8,443 bases of DNA from Acidobacteriaceae bacterium (GCA_019245255.1 JAFARV010000686.1:1-8443); one strand, 5' to 3'. Shown: positions 1-6,538, counted from the first letter of the stretch. Notes: generated by a model from the letters alone, not told the origin. Program-made: numbers and translations.

Positions 1-2
1 TT

Positions 3-1211
3 CTCAGTACGTGCTCATCCGAAATGCAGTCCGTTGCAGTCGGATGGCAGATCTACGAAATCACACATCGCCCGCTTGACCTCGGTCTCGTCGGACTCGC
101 CCAGTTCCTGCCCGGGATCTGCCTGTTCCTGCTCGCAGGCCATACCGCCGACCGGGTTCCTCGCGCACGCATCCTGCAGACGTGTTACGTGAGCTTCGCA
201 TTCTGTTCCGCGCTGCTGCTGACCTTCACAGTGCACGGAATCTCATCCGCATGGCCGATATATCTGGCGCTGCTTTTGAACGGCACCGTCCGCGCATTCA
301 ACGCTCCGGCAAGCCAGGCCATTTTGCCGCTGCTGGTTGACGCGCGCGACTTTCCCAACGCCGTCGCCTGGTCGTCCTCCTTGTTCCAGACTGCGACCAT
401 CTTCGGTCCGGTTCTTGGAGGTGTGCTGTATGGGCTGACAGGAAGTCCCATCGTCGTTTACGCTGCATCAGCGATGGCCTACTCGACGGGCTTCGTCCTC
501 TTGCGAACGGTGCGATTCAAATCTCCACCTCAACTAAACCCGTCGTCGGGAATGGTGCTCGAAGGCCTGCGCTATGTCTGGCAGAACAAGCTCATCCTCG
601 GAGCCGTTTCACTCGACTTGTTCGCCGTGCTCCTCGGAGGCGCTGTCGCTCTGCTGCCCGTTTACGCGCGCGAGATTCTTCACGTCGGCGCAACCGGGCT
701 CGGCATGCTGCGCGGCGCGCCTGGAATCGGAGCGGTTGTTACCGCCATCGTCATCGCACACTGGCCCTTAAAGCGCCGGGCCGGTATCGCCATGTTGGCT
801 TGTGTCTTCGCCTTTGGAGCGTTCACGATTGCCTTCGGAGTTTCGCACAGCTTCGTGCTCTCGCTTGCGATGCTGGTCCTGCTTGGCGCCGCCGATATGG
901 TCAGCGTCATAGTCCGGCATACTATGATTCAACTCGCAACCCCGGATGAGATGCGCGGCCGTGTCAGTGCCGTCAACATGGTTTTTATCGGAGCGTCCAA
1001 CGAAGTCGGGCAGTTCGAGTCCGGCCTCACCGCCCAATGGTTTGGCACCGTTCCCGCCGTCGTCCTCGGAGGCATTGGCACGCTCATCATCGTGATCGGG
1101 TGGAGCGTTCTGTTTCCTTCGTTGCGGCGTGTCGACGCGCTTGAGTCCGAGTGGTTGTTGAATAACCCGCACAAAACGGCCACTCTGTCAGGCACGCCGC
1201 CCGAAGCATAA
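3..1211 (+). CDS. MFS transporter, EntS/MFS_3-like, 5' end truncated by window edge
   Basis: Inner-membrane major facilitator that probably exports a small molecule by proton antiport; the substrate cannot be read from sequence. The reading frame is open to the left window edge, and the seven codons before the first ATG (position 24) continue the family pattern (LSTCSSEMQSVAVGWQIY), so the true start is outside and about 20-30 residues are missing. Visible family signs, numbered from the ATG: GLAQFLPG in the second membrane segment; the loop motif GHTADRVPRAR (about 39-49, motif A type); RAFNAPASQAILP (about 90-102); FGPVLGGVLYG (about 127-137, motif C type); and RGRVSAVNMVFIGASNEVGQ near the C-terminus, typical of the EntS/MFS_3 group. 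Roughly a dozen hydrophobic segments are present and the length fits a 410-420 residue protein. It converges on the propeller gene across a repeat cluster. An enterobactin-type role is not claimed. Confidence 0.88.
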   Translation, partial: LSTCSSEMQSVAVGWQIYEITHRPLDLGLVGLAQFLPGICLFLLAGHTADRVPRARILQTCYVSFAFCSALLLTFTVHGISSAWPIYLALLLNGTVRAFNAPASQAILPLLVDARDFPNAVAWSSSLFQTATIFGPVLGGVLYGLTGSPIVVYAASAMAYSTGFVLLRTVRFKSPPQLNPSSGMVLEGLRYVWQNKLILGAVSLDLFAVLLGGAVALLPVYAREILHVGATGLGMLRGAPGIGAVVTAIVIAHWPLKRRAGIAMLACVFAFGAFTIAFGVSHSFVLSLAMLVLLGAADMVSVIVRHTMIQLATPDEMRGRVSAVNMVFIGASNEVGQFESGLTAQWFGTVPAVVLGGIGTLIIVIGWSVLFPSLRRVDALESEWLLNNPHKTATLSGTPPEA

Positions 1212-1217
1212 GCGAAA

Positions 1218-1250
1218 TTGGGGGAAATTGGTGTTGGGGGAAATTGGTGT
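1218..1250. repeat. Tandem 16-bp direct repeat
   Basis: The unit ttgggggaaattggtg occurs at 1218-1233 and again at 1234-1249, followed by a further t, with a degenerate partial unit (cgaaattg) just before, at 1213-1220. It starts seven bases after the transporter stop codon and runs into the left arm of the adjacent inverted repeat. No coding function is seen. Confidence 0.85.
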
Positions 1251-1308
1251 CAGACGGCCATTAAATCCTAGGAGGACTACTCCGGGTAGGATTTTAAGGC
1301 CGTCTGAC
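1249..1308. repeat. Long inverted repeat (22-bp arms, 16-base loop), REP-like
   Basis: The left arm is 1249-1270 (begins gtcagacggcc, ends atccta) and the right arm 1287-1308 (begins taggat, ends ggccgtctgac). They are complementary at 20 of 22 positions, the two mismatches lying in the AT-rich middle. The loop is ggaggactactccggg. It lies between two convergent genes, so a transcript from either strand could fold here and transcription could end here. There is no U-run after the stem, so a standard intrinsic terminator is not supported. The compact, structured, non-coding form flanked by short direct repeats resembles a REP-type or small non-autonomous element (inference). Confidence 0.8.
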
Positions 1309-1343
1309 CCCTCATAACGGACCCCTCATAACGCCTCATAACG
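1307..1343. repeat. Three short direct repeats between stem-loop and propeller gene
   Basis: The string acccctcataacg occurs at 1307-1319 and 1321-1333, and a shortened form, cctcataacg, at 1334-1343. The first copy overlaps the right arm of the inverted repeat and the last ends two bases before the stop codon of the propeller gene on the other strand. Together with the upstream tandem repeat, it makes almost the whole 134-base intergenic gap repetitive. Confidence 0.8.
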
Positions 1344-1345
1344 AC

Positions 1346-3556
1346 TTACTGGCAGGGCCCTGGCTTGCAGGGCGGGGGTGGCGGCGGAGGCTGCGGCTCA
1401 AACCTAAACTGAACCGTGTGTCTGAGACTACCGCTTGTCCCGGTTACTATCGTCCCGTTCCAATCGGGTAGGAACCCCGGGCCCGTCATAAATGATTTGC
1501 CGCCGACCACGACAGAAGTTGGGTTTAACGAGCAGCTTAGTCCACCGGGAATGCTGCACGTCAAATCTACCGTGCCCTTGAATGGGCCGAGCGGCGCGAC
1601 GACCACATTGAATCCGCGAACTCCGAATTTACCCGTGAGCACCGGTTGCAAGCTTATTGAAAAATCCGGAAAGCTCGGACCGATCTGCTTAGAAACGATC
1701 GTTCCTCCGTCTCCCACCACGACACATCGGTACTCGCCGGAGATGCCCGTGCAACTCACGCCCTCGAGATCCACATCCTGCTGCGCTTCCTCATTCCAGG
1801 CCGCTCCGAATAACACAAAACTCTGCAGAATATACCCATCCAGAGTCGTCGCGTAGCATCCCAAATCCACGTTGCAGCCGATTCCCATCAGAAACTTCGT
1901 GGTCGAGGGGGGCTGCAATGACCAGCTCTTCCCGCCATTCAGCGTTATCAGCGTTGTGCCACTGTCACCCACCGCGATGCAGCCGGAAGCCGAAGCGCAA
2001 CTGACGTCCTGCAGATTATTGGGCGTCAGTGGCGGAGCCTGCGTCCACGTCTTGCCATTAAAGGTTGTGAACAGCGCGCCCTCAGAGCCGACGGCAATGC
2101 AGGAACTCGTGCTGGTGCAAGTCATGCCGAAGACCCCCGGAAATCCTTCGAAAATAAGCTCCGGAATCCAGGTCTTACCGCCGTCCGTTGTAGCCAAAAT
2201 ACTGGTCCCGCCTGCAAAACAGACCGTTGTGCTCGGACAACTAATCGCGCTTAGTGTGGCGTTAATACTCAGGGGCTGATCGCTCCAAGTCTTGCCGCCA
2301 TCGGTTGTAGCGAGAATCACACCGGGGCCTACCGCAAAGCAGGTGGTCGCGCTCGGACAACTAATGCCCAGTAGGCTGCCACCGGAGTGCTGGTTTTCCC
2401 AGACCGTTCCGCCGTTGTTGGTTGCGAAGATACCGCCATCCCCGACCGCCCAGCAGTCGTTCGTGTTGGCACAACTAACCCGTGTCAGACGTTGCTTGCT
2501 GACAGTAGTCTGAATATTCGTGTAACCTGAACCTCCAGGATAGTTACTTACTATTTCACCCAGGTCTCCCGCTGCAAGACAAAAGCTGGCAGAACAACTC
2601 ACCGCACTCAGGATCGACGAGTTAGCGCCGGATGTCTGATGCGTCCAGGTTACGCCCGTATTGTTCGTAAAAAATAGATTGTTGCCCGAGGCTCCAGCAG
2701 TGCCCGCGGCGACACAATCGGTAGCATTCCAGCAACTGACACCATAGAGGTTCGGGCGAGCAGCCCCACTTACTACCGGCACAGCCGGACCCCAATTCGT
2801 GCCGTTGGTAGTCGCAAAAGTGGTTCCTGTGAGGTCCACGGCGACACAGTGAGACGTGCTGCCACAACTAATTGCCGTCAGCAAAAAGGCGCCAGGAACA
2901 GGCGTCGGCGGCCAGGTCGCGCCGCCATTCGTGGTTTTCAGGATAACGGGAGTTCCCCCGGAATTGTTCGCCACGGCGTAGCAGGTATTCGCATCCGGAC
3001 AACTGACCGCTTTCGGTTCAGTGCCTCCAGGATGCGGCTGCGGAAACCACGTCGCACCACCATCGTCAGTTGCGATAACCGAGCCACCGCCAACGGCAAA
3101 GCAGTTCACTGTCGTTCTACAACTAATTCCCGATAACCCCACAATCACGCCAGAGGACTGGCTGCTCCAGGTGCCCCCGCGGTTCGTAGTGGCAACGATA
3201 GTTCCGCCATCGCCCACGGCGAAGCAGTTGTTTGGATCGCCCGGCGTGCACGCCACGGCCCGCAGCGTCTGAGTCGTATTCGACGTTTGACCGGCCCAGC
3301 TTAGTGCGCTACCGCCGCTTCCGGCGCCAAAGATAATCGTGCCGAGATCTCCAACGGCCATACAGCTCAGGGAACCTCCGGCGAAAAGGCAGTTGCTGCC
3401 GAACAAATTGTTGCCCTGCGGCAGTGGATTCTGCCAAACCCACGAGCTGGACCCGAGATTCACGGGCGCGCCGATGCCTGGAACTGCCGCAAATGCACAC
3501 ATCGAGATTCCGGCAACAGCTTGCACGAAATGCTTCGAGATTGATCCTTTTTTCAT
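1346..3556 (-). CDS. Secreted BNR/YCF48-like beta-propeller protein with 14 Cys-paired repeats and C-terminal Ig-like domain
   Basis: Exported protein of 736 residues, function unknown. The ATG at 3556 is chosen over an in-frame TTG at 3571 because AAGGAGA (3568-3562) sits five bases before it. Residues 1-30 form a signal peptide (MKKGSISKHF, hydrophobic core, cleavage near GIGA). About residues 45-625 hold 14 repeats of about 40 residues with the pattern L-x-x-(I/V)-(S/A)-C-x(4-9)-C-x-A-V-G-x-G-x-I-x-x-T-T-(N/D)-G-G-x-T-W. The TT-D/N-GG-xTW part is an Asp-box of the BNR/YCF48 class. Fourteen repeats would suit two seven-bladed propellers (inference). Residues 630-720 (from PDFSISLQP) resemble an Ig-like module common in Acidobacteriota, with GTVDLTCSIPGGLSCSLNP. 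The protein ends in seven prolines and CKPGPCQ. The YCF48 likeness is of fold only; a photosystem role is not implied. It is transcribed away from the PHM-like gene. Confidence 0.87.
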   Translation of the reverse strand: MKKGSISKHFVQAVAGISMCAFAAVPGIGAPVNLGSSSWVWQNPLPQGNNLFGSNCLFAGGSLSCMAVGDLGTIIFGAGSGGSALSWAGQTSNTTQTLRAVACTPGDPNNCFAVGDGGTIVATTNRGGTWSSQSSGVIVGLSGISCRTTVNCFAVGGGSVIATDDGGATWFPQPHPGGTEPKAVSCPDANTCYAVANNSGGTPVILKTTNGGATWPPTPVPGAFLLTAISCGSTSHCVAVDLTGTTFATTNGTNWGPAVPVVSGAARPNLYGVSCWNATDCVAAGTAGASGNNLFFTNNTGVTWTHQTSGANSSILSAVSCSASFCLAAGDLGEIVSNYPGGSGYTNIQTTVSKQRLTRVSCANTNDCWAVGDGGIFATNNGGTVWENQHSGGSLLGISCPSATTCFAVGPGVILATTDGGKTWSDQPLSINATLSAISCPSTTVCFAGGTSILATTDGGKTWIPELIFEGFPGVFGMTCTSTSSCIAVGSEGALFTTFNGKTWTQAPPLTPNNLQDVSCASASGCIAVGDSGTTLITLNGGKSWSLQPPSTTKFLMGIGCNVDLGCYATTLDGYILQSFVLFGAAWNEEAQQDVDLEGVSCTGISGEYRCVVVGDGGTIVSKQIGPSFPDFSISLQPVLTGKFGVRGFNVVVAPLGPFKGTVDLTCSIPGGLSCSLNPTSVVVGGKSFMTGPGFLPDWNGTIVTGTSGSLRHTVQFRFEPQPPPPPPPCKPGPCQ

Positions 3557-3561
3557 TGCTG

Positions 3562-3568
3562 TCTCCTT
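3562..3568 (-). promoter_or_regulatory. Ribosome binding site deciding the start of the propeller gene
   Basis: On the minus strand, AAGGAGA ends five bases before the ATG at 3556. The in-frame TTG at 3571 lies just upstream of this site and has no such signal of its own, so the shorter protein, beginning MKKGS with a standard signal peptide, is preferred. Confidence 0.75.
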
Positions 3569-3693
3569 CAACGGGACCGATCAAATGCAAACGCGGCACC
3601 ACCGTTTGCTATCGATCGAATTCTGGGACAGCTCAATAAAATCAACGGGCTGCGAGACCTGACGCTTTGCAGAACTCCCGGCGCGCAATCGAT

Positions 3694-3715
3694 CTTGATA
3701 CTGGGCAATATCAAG
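3694..3715. repeat. Perfect 7-bp inverted repeat in the divergent intergenic region
   Basis: cttgata (3694-3700) and tatcaag (3709-3715) are exact reverse complements with an 8-base spacer. The 235-base gap between the propeller gene and the PHM-like gene (3557-3791) must hold both promoters. This is the only clear symmetrical element I see in it, so it is a candidate operator. No convincing -35/-10 pair stands out for either gene, and no small gene is apparent. Confidence 0.45.
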
Positions 3716-3791
3716 GCTGATACGCCCTGCGTCGCATCCCCAAAGAAACTCGAACAACAATCGCTGATTACGCGTTAACCTTAGAAAACGC

Positions 3792-5099
3792 ATGCGACTC
3801 GGAATCCTTGCCCTGACGCTCGGCGGCGTGGCCACTTTGGCCGCTGCTCCGCCCACATTTGATCGCGATGTGATGCCCATCCTGCAGGACAATTGCCAGA
3901 CCTGCCACCGCCCGGGCGAGATCGCGCCCATGCCGCTGATGACCTATAAAGAGGTGCGCCCGTTTGCAGCCGCAATCAAAGAGGCAGTCGCACTCCGGAA
4001 GATGCCACCGTGGTTCGCGGATTCCAGATACGGCCATTTCGAAAACGACCGCTCGTTGTCTCAGAAGGACATTCAGACGATCGTCGCGTGGGTGAAGAAC
4101 GGCGCGCCTGAAGGCGATGCTAAGGACCTGCCTCCGCCGCGTGAATTTCTCGAAGGCTGGAATATCCGAAAACCGGACCTGGTATTGCAAATGCCGGCGC
4201 CCTTCCAGGTTCCGGCAACGGGCACGGTTGAGTATCAGTACGTGTTGATTCCGGGGAAATTCGAAACGGATACCTGGGTTCAGATGGCAGAAGTGCGGCC
4301 GGATAATCGTGCCGTGCTGCATCATGTGATTGCGTTTGTGCGCCCGCCCGGTTCAAAATGGCTGGCCAGTATCAAGCCGGGCGTTCCCTTCGTTCCAACC
4401 AAAGAGGAATCCGACATGCGCGATGCCGCGTTCCTCGTCGGCTACGCTCCCGGTCTGCCTCCCACGATTCTGCCCCCCGGGCGCGCCAAGCTGATCAAGG
4501 CCGGCTCGGACATCATCTTTCAAATGCACTACACGACGAACGGACACGCCGGCACGGACCAGACCAAAATCGGCCTGGCATTCGTACCCGCTGAAACGGT
4601 CAAAGAGCGTGTACTGACGCTGGCCGCCGCGAACGAAGACTTCGCCATTCCACCCGGCGCTCCCAACTATCAGGCGGAGTCGGATTTCGAATTCGGAACG
4701 GATACACGCATGGTTGCGCTGCTTCCGCACATGCACCTGCGCGGCAAAGATTTTGAATACAAAGTCACCTATCCGACCGGTGAGTCGCAGATTCTTCTGA
4801 ACGTTCCTCACTACAGCTTCAGTTGGCAGCTTGTGTATGTGCCTGAGGGCGACATTGTGATTCCCAAGGGCACAAAGCTTCACTGCACAGCGCATTACGA
4901 CAATTCGCTCAACAACCCGAACAATCCCGACGCCACGAAGGAAGTAAAGTGGGGCGATCAAAGTTGGGATGAGATGATGATCGGCTTCTTCGACGTCGCG
5001 TTCGATAAGAATATGAAGCCCAGCAAGCTGTTTGTCGAGAAAAAGAAAAAAGAGCCGGTGAACGAAGCCGCCATGCCGAAGCCGAATCCCGCGCTGTAG
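3792..5099 (+). CDS. Exported cytochrome c / PHM-like dicopper monooxygenase fusion protein
   Basis: A 435-residue periplasmic redox protein. Residues 1-19 form a signal peptide. Residues 22-110 form a small cytochrome c domain with heme motif C35-Q-T-C38-H39 and a likely axial Met71 in KMPPW. Residues about 130-410 match the type II ascorbate-dependent copper monooxygenase (PHM/DBH) fold. By motif comparison all six copper ligands of peptidylglycine alpha-hydroxylating monooxygenase have counterparts: H177 and H178 (LHHVIAF), H246 (QMHYTTNG), H313 and H315 (PHMHLRG) and Met395 (DEMMIG). Oxygen-dependent hydroxylation of an unknown substrate, with electrons entering through the heme, is inferred. 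The Lys-rich tail is unassigned. An in-frame TGA at 3765 and the signal peptide support the start at 3792, but no strong ribosome site precedes it. The HMBD gene starts four bases after the stop, so co-transcription is likely. Confidence 0.88.
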   Translation: MRLGILALTLGGVATLAAAPPTFDRDVMPILQDNCQTCHRPGEIAPMPLMTYKEVRPFAAAIKEAVALRKMPPWFADSRYGHFENDRSLSQKDIQTIVAWVKNGAPEGDAKDLPPPREFLEGWNIRKPDLVLQMPAPFQVPATGTVEYQYVLIPGKFETDTWVQMAEVRPDNRAVLHHVIAFVRPPGSKWLASIKPGVPFVPTKEESDMRDAAFLVGYAPGLPPTILPPGRAKLIKAGSDIIFQMHYTTNGHAGTDQTKIGLAFVPAETVKERVLTLAAANEDFAIPPGAPNYQAESDFEFGTDTRMVALLPHMHLRGKDFEYKVTYPTGESQILLNVPHYSFSWQLVYVPEGDIVIPKGTKLHCTAHYDNSLNNPNNPDATKEVKWGDQSWDEMMIGFFDVAFDKNMKPSKLFVEKKKKEPVNEAAMPKPNPAL

Positions 5100-5103
5100 T
5101 AGG

Positions 5104-5937
5104 TTGACCCGCCGTACTTGTCTGCTGACGCTCTTCGCGGCTGGGCCGGCATTGGCTCAGAACGAATGGGTCTGCCCAATGGACCGCGATGTGCGATCCA
5201 ACAAGCCCGGCGTCTGTCCACGCTGCGGGATGAAGCTGATCCCATATGTTCCGGATCGCACCGAGTTCGCACTGAGCGTTTCGCATCAGCCTGATTTGCT
5301 GTTGCCCGGCCATGCGGCCAGGTTGACCTTTCGCATGATCGATCCACGAACAGGCCAACCCGTACAGCATTTCGAAATCGTACATGAGAAGCTAATGCAT
5401 CTGTTCCTTGTGAGCGAAAATCTTGAGTTCTTCGCCCATGTGCACCCCGAGCCGCGGGCCGACGGATCGTTCCAGCTCACAACCGAATTGCCTTTAAGCG
5501 GCATGTACCGCATGTTAGCGGACTACTACCCTTCAGGGTCGCTGCCGCAACTGTCGGTCGATACGTTGTACGTAAAGGGACCGTCGCATCCAGCTCACCT
5601 CACGCCATCCCTCGAGCCCTGTAAGAGCGCAAACCTGACCGCTTCGATACGGATGGAACCGGGTCAGCCTCTGGCGGGCCTTGAAACTAGACTGCTCTTT
5701 ACGCTCGATCCAGCCGTCGGCCTCGAGCCCTACTTAGGCGTCTGGGGCCACATGCTCGCAGCGAGCGAAGATCTGATCGACCTGTTGCACATTCATCCGT
5801 TTATCGCCAACGGTGGGCCTGACATGCAGTTCAATGTGATTTTTCCGCGGCCCGGCCTCTATCGTGTCTGGACTCAGTTTCAGCGCCAGGGCCAGGTGAA
5901 CACGACAGTATTCACTGTCCCGGTGAGTTCGCTGTAG
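5104..5937 (+). CDS. Secreted heavy-metal-binding-domain (HMBD) protein with duplicated His-rich modules
   Basis: A 277-residue exported protein, probably copper- or other metal-binding. The start is TTG at 5104, four bases after the previous stop; it gives a clean signal peptide (MTRRTCLLTLFAAGPALA, cleavage before QN). No good ribosome site is visible, so translation is probably coupled to the upstream gene. Residues 22-48 are a heavy-metal-binding zinc-ribbon-like domain: C24-P-M at its start, C38-P-R-C41-G-M at its end, with V-R-S-N-K-P-G between. The usual His after CPM is Asp27. The rest holds two related His-rich modules, H94...MHLFLVSENL...HVHPE (94-116) and GHMLAASEDL...HIHPF (215-233), suggesting an internal duplication with paired metal sites. 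Its 3' end lies inside a 154-bp repeat also found at 7682-7835. A copper-supply role for the PHM-like neighbour is inferred. Confidence 0.84.
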   Translation: MTRRTCLLTLFAAGPALAQNEWVCPMDRDVRSNKPGVCPRCGMKLIPYVPDRTEFALSVSHQPDLLLPGHAARLTFRMIDPRTGQPVQHFEIVHEKLMHLFLVSENLEFFAHVHPEPRADGSFQLTTELPLSGMYRMLADYYPSGSLPQLSVDTLYVKGPSHPAHLTPSLEPCKSANLTASIRMEPGQPLAGLETRLLFTLDPAVGLEPYLGVWGHMLAASEDLIDLLHIHPFIANGGPDMQFNVIFPRPGLYRVWTQFQRQGQVNTTVFTVPVSSL

Positions 5938-6013
5938 TCTCCAGTGCGAACCGCACCGGCGCCGATGTTTCGATAACTGTTCCTGCCGGCAACTGCACGC
6001 GTCCACTAAAAAC
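5860..6013. repeat. Left copy of 154-bp direct repeat flanking the regulator-hydrolase cassette
   Basis: This aligns without gaps to 7682-7835 (offset 1822), with 10 mismatches by hand count, about 93-94% identity. It covers the last 25 codons and stop of the HMBD gene on plus and the final codons and stop of the cytochrome gene on minus. Similarity ends sharply on the right: position 6014 onward has no match after 7835, and the regulator stop is only 20 bases away. Confidence 0.92.
5912..6013 (-). pseudogene. Detached C-terminal tail of a c-type cytochrome gene
   Basis: Read on the minus strand, this encodes a frame ending GRVQLPAGTVIETS, then APVRFALETTANSPGQ and TGA. The intact cytochrome at 8396-7734 ends with the same residues except A to V, V to L and one S to N just before GR. 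No heme motif or start belongs to it, because the sequence upstream becomes the regulator gene. It is therefore a remnant of a second copy of that cytochrome gene, left when the regulator-hydrolase block came to lie between the halves. Its stop overlaps the HMBD reading frame by 26 bases, as in the right-hand copy. Confidence 0.75.
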
Positions 6014-6032
6014 CGGCCCGTTACGTTCCGGG

Positions 6033-6485
6033 CTATTCCAGAGCCGATGGCTTCTTTACCAGCGTCTCCGAGGGAGAGAGAAGTTTGCCGTTGCTTGAGA
6101 GCACCTGGATCTTCTGAACCCGCTTATTGTCGTGGCGATCGACCAAGACCGAGTGACGCTCATTTTTTCGATAGAAATGAGCCTCGCCCCACTGGCGCAA
6201 CGCGACAATCACCGGGAAGAGATCCTCTCCTTTCGCGGTGAGGACGTATTCCTGGTATGGCGTGCCGTCGGATGATGCCTCAAGCGCAAGTATGCCGTCA
6301 GCTACAAGGCGGCGCAGACGCGCCGTCAGGATATTTTTGGCAACCCCCAGACTCCGCTGAAAGTCGCCAAAGCGCCGTACTCCGTCAAACGCATCCCGGA
6401 TGATCAGCAGGGACCACCAGTCGCCGATCGAGTCGAGCGCTCGGGCCACAGGACATGGGTTTTTGGTGAGACTTGTGCGCTGCAT
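6033..6485 (-). CDS. HxlR-family winged-helix transcriptional regulator
   Basis: A 150-residue cytoplasmic DNA-binding protein of the HxlR (MarR-like) class. Residues 11-100 carry the family core: CPVARALDSIGDWWSLLIIR, then RRFGDFQRSLGVAKNILTARLRRL (recognition region, 37-60) and YVLTAKGEDLFPVIVALRQWG (80-100). Residues 101-150 are a charged extension ending in PSALE. Cys11 sits at the N-terminal position used for thiol sensing in some relatives (YodB, HypR), so redox or electrophile sensing is possible but unproven. It is divergent from the hydrolase gene, with a 114-base gap between starts holding two matching palindromes, a layout typical of autoregulation with control of the neighbour. 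The gene stops 20 bases from the edge of the 154-bp repeat. The ribosome site is weak (GAAGA next to ATG), and the leader is short. Confidence 0.9.
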   Translation of the reverse strand: MQRTSLTKNPCPVARALDSIGDWWSLLIIRDAFDGVRRFGDFQRSLGVAKNILTARLRRLVADGILALEASSDGTPYQEYVLTAKGEDLFPVIVALRQWGEAHFYRKNERHSVLVDRHDNKRVQKIQVLSSNGKLLSPSETLVKKPSALE

Positions 6486-6500
6486 TCTTCACATTTTGTA

Positions 6501-6515
6501 GTTGCATTATGCAAC
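6501..6515. promoter_or_regulatory. Operator palindrome 1 (gttgcattatgcaac)
   Basis: A 15-base palindrome, perfect apart from its central base, shared with operator 2 within the wider consensus gtagttgcatNatgcaacc. It covers the proposed -10 of the regulator promoter and the proposed -35 of the hydrolase promoter, so a bound dimer would block both. HxlR proteins bind dyads of this kind, and the regulator gene is adjacent. The link is inferred from position and symmetry. Confidence 0.8.
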
Positions 6516-6530
6516 CACATGCGTTATGGT
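6502..6530 (+). promoter_or_regulatory. Candidate promoter for the hydrolase gene
   Basis: TTGCAT (6502-6507) and TATGGT (6525-6530) are separated by 17 bases. The likely start point, near 6537, is at the edge of operator 2. The -35 lies inside operator 1, so this promoter and the regulator promoter overlap back to back. Both boxes are imperfect. Confidence 0.4.
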
Positions 6531-6535
6531 GTCAA
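6506..6535 (-). promoter_or_regulatory. Sigma-70-type promoter for the HxlR regulator
   Basis: On the minus strand, TTGACA (6535-6530) and CATAAT (6511-6506) are separated by 18 bases. Transcription would begin near 6499, giving a leader of about 14 bases before the ATG at 6485. The -10 lies inside operator 1, which fits autorepression. Confidence 0.55.
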
Positions 6536-6538
6536 GTA

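Noticed and set aside
1249..1308. Intrinsic (rho-independent) terminator
   Set aside because: The stem is strong, but neither strand has a U-run directly after it, so it is reported as an inverted repeat only.
1213..1343. CRISPR array
   Set aside because: The repeats are of three unrelated kinds, too short and too closely packed, with no spacer-sized unique segments and no cas gene nearby.
2622..2867. Alternative reading frames inside the propeller gene on both strands
   Set aside because: They arise from the repetitive Cys/Gly-rich coding pattern and carry no independent features.
3768..4325. 185-codon minus-strand frame across the start of the PHM-like gene
   Set aside because: It is antisense to the heme domain, which has clear motifs, and has no family features of its own.
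4353..4961. Long open frame (202 codons) on the minus strand inside the PHM-like gene
   Set aside because: It lies entirely within a well-supported gene on the other strand, shows no recognisable motif or ribosome site, and its composition is what GC-rich coding DNA yields on the opposite strand.
4909..5385. 158-codon minus-strand frame spanning the PHM-like/HMBD junction
   Set aside because: It is antisense to two supported genes, with no signal peptide, domain or ribosome site.
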